The translations under genes and the position numbers were made by a program. Positions 8,383 through 16,984 of a DNA stretch of 64,000 bases are shown here, in pieces (position 1 is the stretch's first letter; each line of letters opens with the position of its first letter). Source of the stretch: Methanoculleus methanifontis (lineage in GTDB: Archaea > Halobacteriota > Methanomicrobia > Methanomicrobiales > Methanoculleaceae); assembly GCF_030464365.1 (NCBI RefSeq), contig NZ_VCYI01000005.1:62001-126000 (forward strand), in the 5' to 3' direction. Below the pieces are notes generated by a model. That model was given only the letters and a program-made list of their open reading frames with translations, was not told the DNA's origin and ran no database searches.

Positions 8383-8955
8383 CTAAAACTCTCCCGCCAC
8401 CACCACGAAGAGGTCGCCCCGCGGTGCCGGGGGCTGTGCCGCCGTCCCGACGGCGATCCGTTCAGCCGGGTAGCCGAGGTCCTCGCAGACGGCAACCCGG
8501 GTCTGGGCCATGAGGGCGGCCGCGAGCGCCCCGACATCGAAGGCCGGGTCAGCGATGAGGAAGACAACCTTCCCCCGGATGACCTCCTCCCGCGCCTCCG
8601 CTATCGCCCGGGCGTGATCCTTCCCGTGGGCGGAGACGACCGCGGCCCGCGCCAGCGGAACCTTCAGGCGGGCGAACGCGACCTGAAGTGAGGATATCCC
8701 GGGAACCACATCGCCCGGGAGATAACCGAGCCCCGCAAGCATCGGGTCCCCCGTCGAGAGGACGACCGCATGATCGGGGAGGGAGCGGAGACCCCGGTAA
8801 TCCTTAATCTCGTAAACCTCAGATCCCGGCGGGATGGCGTCGCGGGCAAGCGCGATCGCCCGTGCTGAGCCGTAGACGAGCGTCGCACACGCGATGACGC
8901 TTGCCGCCTCCGCAGTCAGCATGCCGGGACCGCAGCCCACCCCGACGATCTTCAC
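8383..8955 (-). CDS. cbiE: Cobalt-precorrin-7 C5-methyltransferase
   Basis: A 190-residue tetrapyrrole methylase that methylates C5 of the corrin ring in the anaerobic B12 pathway. The N-terminus MKIVGVGCGPGML carries the GxGPG motif, and LSTGDPMLAGLG is the conserved SAM-site GDP motif. The length is that of stand-alone CbiE; the fused CbiE/T form is absent and CbiT is a separate gene at the head of this operon. The ATG overlaps the cbiD stop by 4 nt, implying coupled translation. It is the last gene of the operon and is followed by the repeat cluster. Confidence 0.93.
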   Translation of the reverse strand: MKIVGVGCGPGMLTAEAASVIACATLVYGSARAIALARDAIPPGSEVYEIKDYRGLRSLPDHAVVLSTGDPMLAGLGYLPGDVVPGISSLQVAFARLKVPLARAAVVSAHGKDHARAIAEAREEVIRGKVVFLIADPAFDVGALAAALMAQTRVAVCEDLGYPAERIAVGTAAQPPAPRGDLFVVVAGEF

Positions 8956-9965
8956 GGCGACTCCCCGATGATCCGGCCGTCGCGGTCAACGATCACGACC
9001 CTGATGTGAGGGTAGCGGGCACGGAACGCTGCAAGTTCCCGGCGGACCGTCTCCTCCCAGAGCGGGGTCGCCGAGAGTTCCTCTACCGTCGCGCACCCGC
9101 TTCCCTCGAGAACGTCAGGGTTCATGAACTTCAGGATCAGGCCGGGCAGCCCGCAGATGACCGCATCGCCGTCGACCGCCCGGAGTGCCTCCTCGAGTCT
9201 GTTCCCGACCAGAATCGCCTCATGGTCCGGGAAGAGGAGACGGGAGTAGCGCAGGCCGAGCCGGCCGGTCGTCAACACGACCGCTCCGGGAACCCGGGCG
9301 ATACGGTCGATCACCCCCTCCGTCACGTGGTCGTCCCAGGGCTCCACGAACCCGGTCGTCCCGAGGACGGATATCCCCCCATGCACCCCTACCCGGGGAT
9401 TCAGCGTCTTCTGCGCCACCTCCGCCCCCCGGGGGATGGTGAGGATGACCGTCGTCCCGGATAGGTCCGCCTCCTCCACCGCCTCGTCGATGGAGCGCCG
9501 GATGCAGTCGAGCGCCGGATCGCTGATCGCGGGCGTCCCCCGCAGGTGGCGGGGCGTGTCGCGGGCGAAACTCCCGATACCCTCGCCGGGAACAAACTGG
9601 ACGCCGCCCGAGAGGGAGGGGGCCGCCATCGCGATGAACTCAAGCCCCCCGGTCACATCCGCGGTGTAGTCCCCGGCGTCCTTGCGGCAGGACGCCTGCC
9701 CACGGTAGCCGTCGACCGGGAGCCGAACCGCGATGCCGCAGGGGAGGGTGACGTCCACCTCTCGAACAGTCTCGCAGGCGAGCGAGAGAACCGCAGCCTT
9801 ACAGGCCGCGGCCGCCGTCGTCCCGGTCGAAAAACCCCGGCGGAGGATTGTTCCCGATGCGGTCAGGACTGCAAGACCGCGCCGGACGTCGTCGAGAAGG
9901 TCCGGGGAGCGGCAGGCCGCCACCCATGCCCCGGGATACTCGAAGTCAGTAACCGGGTCCCGCAT
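8952..9965 (-). CDS. cbiD: Cobalt-precorrin-5B C1-methyltransferase
   Basis: A 337-residue CbiD, which methylates C1 during anaerobic corrin synthesis. The family signature RRGFSTGTTAAAACKAAV is near residue 40, and GGISVLGTTGFVEPWDD and ALRAVDGDAVICGLPGL lie further on. ATG 9965 has AAGGTC just upstream. The frame could extend to a TTG at 9983. It overlaps the preceding cbiC by about 20 nt and the following cbiE by 4 nt. Confidence 0.93.
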   Translation of the reverse strand: MRDPVTDFEYPGAWVAACRSPDLLDDVRRGLAVLTASGTILRRGFSTGTTAAAACKAAVLSLACETVREVDVTLPCGIAVRLPVDGYRGQASCRKDAGDYTADVTGGLEFIAMAAPSLSGGVQFVPGEGIGSFARDTPRHLRGTPAISDPALDCIRRSIDEAVEEADLSGTTVILTIPRGAEVAQKTLNPRVGVHGGISVLGTTGFVEPWDDHVTEGVIDRIARVPGAVVLTTGRLGLRYSRLLFPDHEAILVGNRLEEALRAVDGDAVICGLPGLILKFMNPDVLEGSGCATVEELSATPLWEETVRRELAAFRARYPHIRVVIVDRDGRIIGESP

Positions 9966-10629
9966 GACCTTCACGCTCAGCAAGAATCGTGATGATCTCG
10001 TTTATCGCTGCTACCGCGACCGGCGTCCCGCCCCGGGTGCCGGCGTTCGAGACCGACGGGACGTCGAAGGCGCGGAGTTCCTCCTTCGACTCCGCAGCGT
10101 TCACGAACCCCACCGGGGTTCCGACGACCAGTGCCGGCCGGACTCCTTCCCGGATCAGGTCGCAGACGACGAGAAGCGCCGAAGGAGCGTTCCCGATCAC
10201 CACCACCGCCCCTTCCAGCCGGTCGCGCAGGGCGAGAAATCCCGCCGAGGTCCGGGTGATCCCGCGCTCGCGGGCGATCTCCTCGCCGTAGTCGAGGGCG
10301 CAGAAGACCTCGCTTGCGTGCCCGCGTTTCAGGATGCCCGCCTGCACCATCCGGATATCGACAACGATGGGTGCCCGCCGGGCAAGCGCGGCAACCCCGG
10401 CCTCGGCAGGATCACCGCAAAAGCGCATCAGGTCGGCCATCGCGAAGTCACCGACCGCGACCGAGCACCGCTGCCGGATCCGGTCCTCGAGTGTGGCGTT
10501 CCCCACCTGCTCACGGGCCAGGTTCCGGCTCGTGCTCGCTATCGCGTAGGCCTCCGGCGTGACCGCCGCAAGGTCAGTATACGTATTTCCGGTGGTATCC
10601 CCGGGGCGTGATGATTCCTCTTGCACCAT
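9946..10629 (-). CDS. cbiC: Cobalt-precorrin-8 methylmutase
   Basis: A 227-residue CbiC/CobH enzyme that moves a methyl group from C11 to C12 to give cobyrinate. Typical stretches are DLAAVTPEAYAIASTSR, KRGHASEVFCALDYG, IGNAPSALL and VGFVNAAESKEEL; the last two are hallmark motifs. The start is decided by GGAGGG six nt before ATG 10629. A second ATG six bases upstream lies directly against that site and is unlikely. The gene overlaps cbiH by 56 nt and cbiD by 20 nt. Confidence 0.93.
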   Translation of the reverse strand: MVQEESSRPGDTTGNTYTDLAAVTPEAYAIASTSRNLAREQVGNATLEDRIRQRCSVAVGDFAMADLMRFCGDPAEAGVAALARRAPIVVDIRMVQAGILKRGHASEVFCALDYGEEIARERGITRTSAGFLALRDRLEGAVVVIGNAPSALLVVCDLIREGVRPALVVGTPVGFVNAAESKEELRAFDVPSVSNAGTRGGTPVAVAAINEIITILAEREGHAGPGY

Positions 10630-11368
10630 TCTCATCCCTCCAGATCCTCGTCTCTTCTCCGCCGACAAAGACGATCGAATGCATGTCCACGAAGGCGAAG
10701 TGATCGTCAAACTCCCCAAGCGTCGTGATCAGCCGTTCCTCCCCCTCCCGGTAGGCGTTTTTGATAACACCGACCGGCGTCGTGTCCGGGAGGTGGCGCC
10801 GGGCAGTCGCGACCGCCGCATCAAGGTTGTGCGGCCTTCCTCTTGAACGGGGGTTGTAGAGGACGACCGGCACCCGCATCCGGAACGCGAGGTCGAGCCT
10901 CCGCTCGATCTCCTCCCAGGGGGTCAGGAGATCCGAGAGGCTCATCGTGACGTAGTCGCCCGAGAGCGGCGAACCGAGCCGTGCCGCCGCCGAGACCGCG
11001 GCCGTGATCCCGGGGACGACCTCGACCGTGACTGGCGAGCCCGACCGTTCCGCCACCTCAAGCACGATGCTCGCCATCCCGTAGACCCCGGCGTCGCCGC
11101 CGCTCACCATCGCGACGACGCGGTCGCGCGCGAGGTCGAGCGCTTTTGCCGCCCGGTCGACCTCCTTGCCCATGCTGCTCCGGACGACCTCTTTTCCGGC
11201 GAGCATCGGCTCGACGAGATCGAGGTAGAACCCGTTGCCGATAACACAATCGGCCTCGCCGAGGGCTTTTAAGGCCCGGGGCGTCATCTGCAGCAGGTTA
11301 CCAGGACCGGTGCCGACGATGTAGAGTCTTCCTCCGCTATCGTGCGATTGCAACAGTGACACATCCAT
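10574..11368 (-). CDS. cbiH: Cobalt-factor III / precorrin-3B C17-methyltransferase
   Basis: A 264-residue tetrapyrrole methylase for the C17 methylation and ring-contraction step of anaerobic corrin synthesis. It shows YIVGTGPGNLLQMTPRA at the N-terminus, MVSGGDAGVYGMASIVLE at the SAM site and VVPGITAAVSAAARLG, which are characteristic of CbiH. Start ATG 11368 is used, and an upstream TTG at 11383 is the alternative. It overlaps cbiG by about 32 nt and cbiC by 56 nt. Confidence 0.93.
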   Translation of the reverse strand: MDVSLLQSHDSGGRLYIVGTGPGNLLQMTPRALKALGEADCVIGNGFYLDLVEPMLAGKEVVRSSMGKEVDRAAKALDLARDRVVAMVSGGDAGVYGMASIVLEVAERSGSPVTVEVVPGITAAVSAAARLGSPLSGDYVTMSLSDLLTPWEEIERRLDLAFRMRVPVVLYNPRSRGRPHNLDAAVATARRHLPDTTPVGVIKNAYREGEERLITTLGEFDDHFAFVDMHSIVFVGGEETRIWRDENGARGIITPRGYHRKYVY

Positions 11369-12209
11369 ACGTCTGTTTGACAAGAACCAGTTCTTTTCGC
11401 TTCGCGATCGCGAGAGCCGCAGGTTCCGCGACCCCGGCGAGCCCTATGAGGGAGGCACGCGAGGGCGACGGGGCCGCCTCCTCATTAACCGTATCATCGT
11501 CTAAGAAGACGAGGTTGCCGCCGAGTTCCGCGACGCCATCAATGAGCCCCGTCTCGCTGCGCTTCTTTATGGTCGTCGCGTAGACGAGCACCTCAACAGG
11601 CGCGATCCCGGCAAGTCCGAGTGCCCTCCGGACAGCAGCCGTCACCTCGGCCGCGCCGACGCCCTTTTTGCACCCGACGCCGACGACGTAATCGCCCTCC
11701 CGGACGAGGAGGGAGACGGCCGGGCCAGCGACGACGATCCCGGGGCCGGTGACGGCATAGAGGGGCACGTCACCGTCCAGCATCGCGGCGTTCACCGCCC
11801 GGGTGGAGTCGCGGTTCACGACATCGCAGCCTTTCTGGGCGGCAAGCCCCTCGACCGACTCCCGCCCCCGGGTCTCGGTCGCGGTCGTGATCACCGGTTC
11901 TATCCCGAGAGCGGCGAGTTCCCGGGCAAGGTCGTTTCCGCCGTGGTGCCCGCCGACGACCGGGACGGCGTAGCGGAGATCCGGGCCGACCACCACCACC
12001 GTCGGGTCGCGCCACTTGTCGGTGAGGAGGGGCGCGACCCCCCGGACGGCGATCCCGGCCGACATCACGGCGACGACCCGGCCGTAGCCGGCAAACGCCG
12101 CCCGGAAGGCGTCCGGGCCGTAAGGAAGGACGTCGGCACCGAGAGCATCCGCAATCCTGCGGGCGTCGGGGAGGAACCGCTCGAGCGCGATCACGACAGT
12201 CCCGGTCAT
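11337..12209 (-). CDS. cbiG: Cobalt-precorrin-5A hydrolase
   Basis: A 290-residue CbiG that opens the delta-lactone of cobalt-precorrin-5A with loss of acetaldehyde. The N-terminal domain carries VVAVMSAGIAVRGVAPLL and VGGHHGGNDLAREL. The C-terminal domain carries VVGVGCKKGVGAAEVTAAV and the late LIGLAGVAEPAAL. These are clear CbiG signatures. The ATG overlaps the cbiF stop by 4 nt. Confidence 0.93.
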   Translation of the reverse strand: MTGTVVIALERFLPDARRIADALGADVLPYGPDAFRAAFAGYGRVVAVMSAGIAVRGVAPLLTDKWRDPTVVVVGPDLRYAVPVVGGHHGGNDLARELAALGIEPVITTATETRGRESVEGLAAQKGCDVVNRDSTRAVNAAMLDGDVPLYAVTGPGIVVAGPAVSLLVREGDYVVGVGCKKGVGAAEVTAAVRRALGLAGIAPVEVLVYATTIKKRSETGLIDGVAELGGNLVFLDDDTVNEEAAPSPSRASLIGLAGVAEPAALAIAKRKELVLVKQTYGCVTVAIAR

Positions 12210-12922
12210 GAGTAGAGGACCGACCTCCCGAACCCGGACGTTGCCCCTTCAACGGCCTTCCCGATGATGATCAGCGCCGTCCGCTCGATCCCGGCCGCCC
12301 GGGCCTTTGCCGCGATGTCGGCCACCGTGCCCCGGACGACCTTCTGGTCGGGCCAGGAAGCGTGGTAGACGACCGCTGCCGGGGTCTCCGGCGGGCACTC
12401 CGCCCGGGCGAGAACCTCTTCCATCCGTTCGGTCCCGAGGAAGACCACCATCGTCTGCTCGAGCCGGGAGAACTCGGGGATCAGATCGGTCTCAAGCGTC
12501 GCCCCTGCCGGGCGGGTGACGACCAGGCTCTCGGAGACGTCGCGGAGGGTGAACTGGGTCTTTAAGGCCGCAGCGGCCGCAAAAAGCGACGAGACCCCCG
12601 GGACAATCTCAGCCTCGATCCCGCGCCGCTCGAGTTCCGCCATCTGCTCGACGATAGCGCCGTAGAGCGCCGGATCGCCGGAATGGAGCCGGACGACGAG
12701 TTTGCCGGCCCGGACGTGCTCCTCGACGGCGTCCACGATCTCCGGAAGCGTCATCCCCCAGCTGTCGAGCCTCACGCCCGCGCCGGACTCCGCGACAAGC
12801 TCCGGGTTCACGAGCGAACCCGCGTAGATGAGGACGTCCGCCCGGCGGAGGAGATCCATCCCCCGGACGGTGATGAGATCGGTCGCCCCCGGCCCCGCAC
12901 CCACGATGTAGAACTTATGCAT
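12206..12922 (-). CDS. cbiF: Cobalt-precorrin-4 C11-methyltransferase
   Basis: A 238-residue tetrapyrrole methylase acting at C11. MHKFYIVGAGPGATDLITV starts the protein. VVRLHSGDPALYGAIVEQM is the SAM-site motif, and EIVPGVSSLFAAAAAL is characteristic of CbiF/CobM. ATG 12922 has a GAGGCGG purine stretch upstream and is preferred to a TTG at 12937. It overlaps cbiL by 8 nt and cbiG by 4 nt. Confidence 0.93.
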   Translation of the reverse strand: MHKFYIVGAGPGATDLITVRGMDLLRRADVLIYAGSLVNPELVAESGAGVRLDSWGMTLPEIVDAVEEHVRAGKLVVRLHSGDPALYGAIVEQMAELERRGIEAEIVPGVSSLFAAAAALKTQFTLRDVSESLVVTRPAGATLETDLIPEFSRLEQTMVVFLGTERMEEVLARAECPPETPAAVVYHASWPDQKVVRGTVADIAAKARAAGIERTALIIIGKAVEGATSGFGRSVLYS

Positions 12923-13532
12923 GCGGCCGCCTCGCAAAGAGGATCGAGAAGTAGTCGCTCATCTCGGGGAGATCACCCCCCCGGTAGACCCGCTGCTCCG
13001 GCATGAACATCCGCTCGACGAGGACGAACTCCGAGTAGCCCTCTTCCGAGAGAGAGGCCGCGAGCGCCGCCGGCTTCCTGACTTTCATGAAGATCCGCGA
13101 TTCCGGCCCGTTCCCGTCCGAGACGAGGAAACCCCCGGCCACCGGAACGTTTGCGACCGACGCAAACGCGGTGATGGAACTGATCCCGGGCTCGGTCGCG
13201 AACGTGATCTCCGGGTGGCGCTTAGAAATCACCTCGCAGAGCCGTGAGAAGGTCGAGTAGAAGTTCGGGTCGCCGATGATCCCGAATACCGCAAGGCCGC
13301 TTCCGGCGTGCGGCGCAATCCGGTCGGCATTCTCTTCCATGCACGTTCGGATGTAATCCTCGTCGTTCGTCATCGGGAAGTTGAGGACGACGGCATCGGG
13401 GCGGTACGGCCGCACCAGGTCAAAGGCAAGGTTTCCGGGGACAAAGACCGCCTCTGCATCGCCTAGAAGCCTGACCGCCCGCAGGGTCAGGAGTTCCGGG
13501 TCGCCGGGCCCGAGCCCCACGCCTACGAGCAT
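12915..13532 (-). CDS. cbiL: Cobalt-factor II C20-methyltransferase
   Basis: A 205-residue tetrapyrrole methylase (CbiL/CobI type) that adds a methyl at C20 of cobalt-factor II. It opens with VGVGLGPGDPELLTLRAV, typical of the family, and has GIIGDPNFYSTFSRL and TEPGISSITAFASV. It overlaps cbiT by 10 nt and cbiF by 8 nt, as second gene in the operon. Confidence 0.92.
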   Translation of the reverse strand: MLVGVGLGPGDPELLTLRAVRLLGDAEAVFVPGNLAFDLVRPYRPDAVVLNFPMTNDEDYIRTCMEENADRIAPHAGSGLAVFGIIGDPNFYSTFSRLCEVISKRHPEITFATEPGISSITAFASVANVPVAGGFLVSDGNGPESRIFMKVRKPAALAASLSEEGYSEFVLVERMFMPEQRVYRGGDLPEMSDYFSILFARRPHA

Positions 13533-14053
13533 CCGGCACCCCCGACGACGATGTAAACGGGGTTGATGGGTTTGAACATCACCCCGCCGGCGATCCCGGC
13601 CGACCGCGAGACCTGGAGGTGGACCGCCTCAACGAAGATCCCGAGGCGCTGCATGCTTGCTATCGCTTCGTAAAGCGTCCCGACCATCACTGCGTTCACG
13701 ACGATCTTCCCCCGCACCTGGTCGGCGAGGAGACCGAGGACCTCCGGCAGGCGGCGGGACCCGCCGACGAAGGCGGCGTCGAGCCGGCCGATGTCGGCAA
13801 GCACGTCTACCGCGTCGCCCTCGAAGAACTCGATGTTGCCTCTGCCGGCGCGAGCGGCTTCGGCCCGGGCATACGCGACCGCCTCCGGCCGCCTGTCGAT
13901 CGCGTAGACCCGTTCCGCCGTCTCCGATACAGCGACGGCGATCTTTCCCGTCCCGCACCCGATATCGGCCACCCGGTCGCCCGGACGGATGCCGAGTTTT
14001 GCGAGCGAGACGGTCATGACCTCGTCCTGTGTCGGCCCACCCTTCAATCCCAT
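13523..14053 (-). CDS. cbiT: Cobalt-precorrin-6B C15-methyltransferase (decarboxylating)
   Basis: A 176-residue Rossmann-fold methyltransferase that methylates C15 and removes the C12 acetate carboxyl. Motif I is VADIGCGTGKIAVAVSE. PTQDEVMTVSLAKLG at the start and DAAFVGGSRRLPEVL are typical of archaeal CbiT. ATG 14053 is used, and GTG 14062 is an alternative. It heads the minus-strand cbi operon, about 17 nt downstream of the predicted transcription start. Confidence 0.92.
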   Translation of the reverse strand: MGLKGGPTQDEVMTVSLAKLGIRPGDRVADIGCGTGKIAVAVSETAERVYAIDRRPEAVAYARAEAARAGRGNIEFFEGDAVDVLADIGRLDAAFVGGSRRLPEVLGLLADQVRGKIVVNAVMVGTLYEAIASMQRLGIFVEAVHLQVSRSAGIAGGVMFKPINPVYIVVGGAGCS

Positions 14054-14090
14054 AGCATTCACGTTACCCTAATTAATTTGTGTTAACTTC

Positions 14091-14100
14091 TATAAAATAG
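14091..14100 (-). promoter_or_regulatory. TATA box of the cbi operon
   Basis: On the minus strand CTATTTTATA is followed by an AT-rich stretch. A start about 25 nt downstream, near 14070, would give a very short leader before cbiT. No cobalamin riboswitch fits in such a leader. Confidence 0.6.
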
Positions 14101-14201
14101 CGTAGTGACTGCCTTACCGACCGGGTCGGGGCGGCCCGGAACGGCGGGCCATAGATTTGGCGTCAGGAGCGGAGAATCTGGTGCTGCAACTCGCACGAGG
14201 A

Positions 14202-14210
14202 GCATAAAGG
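14202..14210 (+). promoter_or_regulatory. TATA box of the ferredoxin-reductase operon
   Basis: GCATAAAGG is centred about 27 nt before the ferredoxin ATG at 14233, the spacing of a leaderless or nearly leaderless archaeal transcript. Confidence 0.5.
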
Positions 14211-14232
14211 TTTTTGCGACGACGACGACATT

Positions 14233-14418
14233 ATGAGTACAATGCTCAGGATAAACCGAGACAAGTGTGGATATTGCGGCACCTGCGTTGCAGTCTGTCC
14301 CGAGGACGCGCTCGAGCTGATCGACGCCTACCTCAGCCTTGAGCGGGAGTGCATCGGCTGCGGGATCTGCGCGCGGGCGTGCCCGCTTGGAGCACTGGAG
14401 GTCGTCCATGAAGAGTAG
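14233..14418 (+). CDS. 2[4Fe-4S] ferredoxin
   Basis: A 61-residue ferredoxin with two complete cluster motifs, [12 protein letters not shown] (about 12-23) and [12 protein letters not shown] (about 41-52). It overlaps by 11 nt with the geranylgeranyl reductase at 14408. Archaeal ferredoxin genes in this position supply electrons for saturation of membrane lipid chains, which is the likely role here. Confidence 0.92.
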   Translation: MSTMLRINRDKCGYCGTCVAVCPEDALELIDAYLSLERECIGCGICARACPLGALEVVHEE

Positions 14419-15604
14419 TTACGATATCCTCGTCATCGGAGGCGGCCCCGCCGGCGCTCTTGCCGCGAAGACGGCAGCAGAAGCCGGGAACTCGGTCTGC
14501 CTCATCGAGAAGCGCCCTGCCATCGGCACGCCCGTCCGGTGCGCGGAGGGAATCGGGAAAGAACTCTTAAAAGAGTTCGTCAAACCCGATCCCCGCTGGA
14601 TCTCCGCCGATATCGAGAGTGCCCGGATCATCGCCCCGAACGGCACCGCCATCCGCCTCGATCAAGCCCAGGCGGGAAACGAGGTCGGCTACGTCCTCGA
14701 CCGGAAGGTCTTTGACCGGGAACTCGTCTGGCAGGCGGCCGAGGCCGGAGCGGACGTCATCGTCAAGACCCGGGCGACCGTGCCGATCATGGAGAACGGA
14801 GCGGTCCGGGGCGCGAAGGTGCTCTCCGCCGGCGTCCCGGCAGATATCCGGGCCGAGGTCGTCATCGCCGCAGACGGCACGGAGGCACAGTTCGCCCGCC
14901 GGGCCGGTCTCGACACCACCGTTCCCCTCCGGGAGATGATGAGCTGCGCTCAGTACGTGATGACGGATATCGATATCAACGCGGGTTGCACCGACTTCTT
15001 CCTGGGCAACGAGATCGCGCCCGAAGGCTACCTCTGGATCTTCCCAAAGGGTAATAGGACGGCAAACGTCGGGATCGGTATCTCCGGCCGGAAAAGCCGG
15101 GAAGGAACCCGGGCAAAGGACTACCTTGATCGGTTTGTCGCAAAGAACTTCCCCAACGGAAAGACGATCGAGGCGATCGCGGGGGGGGTTCCCGTCTGCC
15201 GGCCGCTTCCCTGCACGGTCGGTGATGGTCTTCTCGTCGCCGGCGACGCGGCGAGAGTCGTCGACCCCATCACCGGGGGCGGGATCGGGAACGCCATGTA
15301 TACCGGACGGCTCGCCGCTCAGGTGGCCTCAAGGTGCATCGAGGCGGGCAACTGCTCAAAGGAGGCCATGATGCCCTACGACACGGAGTGGCGGGCATCA
15401 AAGATGGGCGCAGGCATCGAGCGGAACTACAAGGTCAAAGAGTACTTCGTCACGCTCGACGATGCAAAACTCAACGCCCTCGCGGACTCGATTGCAAGCA
15501 TCAGCTTCAGTGAATTCTCGGTCCTGGCGCTTATCAAGGAACTGATCAAGCGGAACCCAAAACTGCTCCTCGAACTCAAAGCACTCAAAGATACGCTATC
15601 CTGA
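14408..15604 (+). CDS. Digeranylgeranylglycerophospholipid reductase
   Basis: A 398-residue FAD-dependent reductase that hydrogenates the geranylgeranyl chains of archaeal lipids. The N-terminal Rossmann motif [19 protein letters not shown] binds FAD. The second FAD motif [20 protein letters not shown] lies near residue 280, and the substrate-side region has [10 protein letters not shown] and a GTPVRCAEG cysteine motif, as in characterised archaeal GGRs. ATG 14408 lies inside the end of the ferredoxin gene, so the two are translationally coupled. A longer in-frame start at 14339 would overlap the ferredoxin further and is rejected. A second, more distant member of the superfamily lies at 43663. 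Confidence 0.92.
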   Translation: MKSSYDILVIGGGPAGALAAKTAAEAGNSVCLIEKRPAIGTPVRCAEGIGKELLKEFVKPDPRWISADIESARIIAPNGTAIRLDQAQAGNEVGYVLDRKVFDRELVWQAAEAGADVIVKTRATVPIMENGAVRGAKVLSAGVPADIRAEVVIAADGTEAQFARRAGLDTTVPLREMMSCAQYVMTDIDINAGCTDFFLGNEIAPEGYLWIFPKGNRTANVGIGISGRKSREGTRAKDYLDRFVAKNFPNGKTIEAIAGGVPVCRPLPCTVGDGLLVAGDAARVVDPITGGGIGNAMYTGRLAAQVASRCIEAGNCSKEAMMPYDTEWRASKMGAGIERNYKVKEYFVTLDDAKLNALADSIASISFSEFSVLALIKELIKRNPKLLLELKALKDTLS

Positions 15605-16261
15605 GCGTATCAACTGCTTGTTGAGGGTCTTTAAGGTCTCCCTCTCCGCCTCTTTTTTCGTGAACACCGTGATGACGTCGCCCGGCCGAATACGGACGGT
15701 GCCGCTCGGGATGATGAGATCGCCCCCGGCACGCCGGATGGCGATGAAGACGAAGTCCCGGACTTCGAGTTCGCGGATCTCGTGGTCGACGATGGGAGCG
15801 CCCTCGTCGGCGACGATCTCGAAGATGGTGCCGCCGGGGATCGAGGCGACCTGCTGGAGGTTCGGGCTCTTCGCCCAGTAGTAGAGCCGGGTCGCCACCA
15901 GCTCGTCGGGATTCTCGCTGATCCTCACCCCGACCTCGTTGAAGAGATCGGAGTGCTCTTTCTGGTTGACGATCGAGACGACGTTGCCGACGTCGTAGCG
16001 TTTCGCGAGCCAGCAGGTCATCAGGTTCACGGCGTCGTCGCTCGTCGTGGCGACCAGAGCGTCGGCCCGGTCGATCCCCGCATCCTCGAGCACCGATTTG
16101 TCGGTCGCGTTCCCGGTGATGGCGAGAACGTCGTAGTGCTCCAGGATGTCGCTCGCGCGTTCCTCGTCCTGGTCGATCACCACCACGGAGTCACCGGCGT
16201 TCACGGCGATCGCAGTCAAATTCCGGCCGATTCCGCCAAGGCCGACGATGATCGTGTACAT
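15596..16261 (-). CDS. TrkA-type potassium channel regulator
   Basis: A 221-residue cytosolic regulator with an N-terminal TrkA_N (RCK) domain, [19 protein letters not shown], followed by the nucleotide-contact acidic residue in [11 protein letters not shown] and [16 protein letters not shown]-terminal TrkA_C domain is at about 135-220 ([22 protein letters not shown]). It would gate a Trk/Ktr or RCK channel in response to NAD(H) or ATP. No membrane partner is adjacent. ATG 16261 is used, and ATG 16285 is possible but abuts the divergent RNase HII gene. It converges on the lipid reductase with a few bases of overlap. Confidence 0.9.
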   Translation of the reverse strand: MYTIIVGLGGIGRNLTAIAVNAGDSVVVIDQDEERASDILEHYDVLAITGNATDKSVLEDAGIDRADALVATTSDDAVNLMTCWLAKRYDVGNVVSIVNQKEHSDLFNEVGVRISENPDELVATRLYYWAKSPNLQQVASIPGGTIFEIVADEGAPIVDHEIRELEVRDFVFIAIRRAGGDLIIPSGTVRIRPGDVITVFTKKEAERETLKTLNKQLIRSG

Positions 16262-16314
16262 CCATCTGGATTCAACCGTCAGCATTGAAATACCTTGCGA
16301 ATAAACCAGCTTGT

Positions 16315-16944
16315 GTGATCTGCGGGGTTGACGAAGCGGGGAAAGGCTCGGTTCTCGGCCCGATGGTCGTCGCTGCCGTCGGGTGCTGTGAGATCGAGGA
16401 CCTTGCGGCCCTTCCCATACGGGACTCGAAGGCGCTCCGGCCAAAACAGCGCGAGGAGCTCTACGAGATCCTTTTCCGCGATTTTTCAATAGCGATCGTC
16501 ACCATCGACGCCGCCGGGATCGATGATGCCCGGAGCAAGATGAGCATGAACACTTGCGTAGCCGAGCTTCATGCCGAGGCGATCATGGGGCTCCAGCCGG
16601 AGTACGCCTATGTGGACGCCTGCGACGTGAACGCGGAACGCTACGGCCGGACGGTTGCGGGGCTCCTCGACTATCCCTGCGCGATCGTCGCCGAACACCA
16701 CGCCGACGCCCGGCACAAGATCGTCGGTGCAGCAAGCGTCGTCGCGAAGGTCACCCGTGACCGGGCGATCCGGGAACTCAAGCAGCAGTACGGAACGATC
16801 GGGAGCGGCTACCCATCCGACCCGGCGACCATCGAGTTCCTCCGAAGTTACATTCGGGAACACGGGAGCCCGCCGGCCTGCGCCCGCCGGAGCTGGAAGA
16901 CGGTCACGAACCTTTGCCAGACAACGATGCAGGATTTTTCATAA
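16315..16944 (+). CDS. rnhB: Ribonuclease HII
   Basis: A 209-residue RNase HII that cuts RNA in RNA-DNA hybrids and removes misincorporated ribonucleotides. The catalytic acids appear in ICGVDEAGKGSVLGPMVV (D-E), in the IRDSKALRPKQRE motif and in YVDACDV. The sequence ends with the family's C-terminal RRSWKT. The GTG at 16315 gives the usual archaeal N-terminus (one residue before ICGVDEAG). A TTG at 16285 would add ten residues. It is divergent from the trkA gene, with very little promoter space between them. Confidence 0.92.
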   Translation: MICGVDEAGKGSVLGPMVVAAVGCCEIEDLAALPIRDSKALRPKQREELYEILFRDFSIAIVTIDAAGIDDARSKMSMNTCVAELHAEAIMGLQPEYAYVDACDVNAERYGRTVAGLLDYPCAIVAEHHADARHKIVGAASVVAKVTRDRAIRELKQQYGTIGSGYPSDPATIEFLRSYIREHGSPPACARRSWKTVTNLCQTTMQDFS

Positions 16945-16984
16945 CCAGGAAGGTTTTATGCCCCCCGCGTTCTAACCGTGAGTG

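Noticed and set aside
8304-9992. Several plus-strand frames across the cbi operon
   Set aside because: All are antisense to clearly identified cbi genes.
14054-14100. Cobalamin riboswitch upstream of the cbi operon
   Set aside because: The TATA box leaves a leader under 20 nt, far too short.
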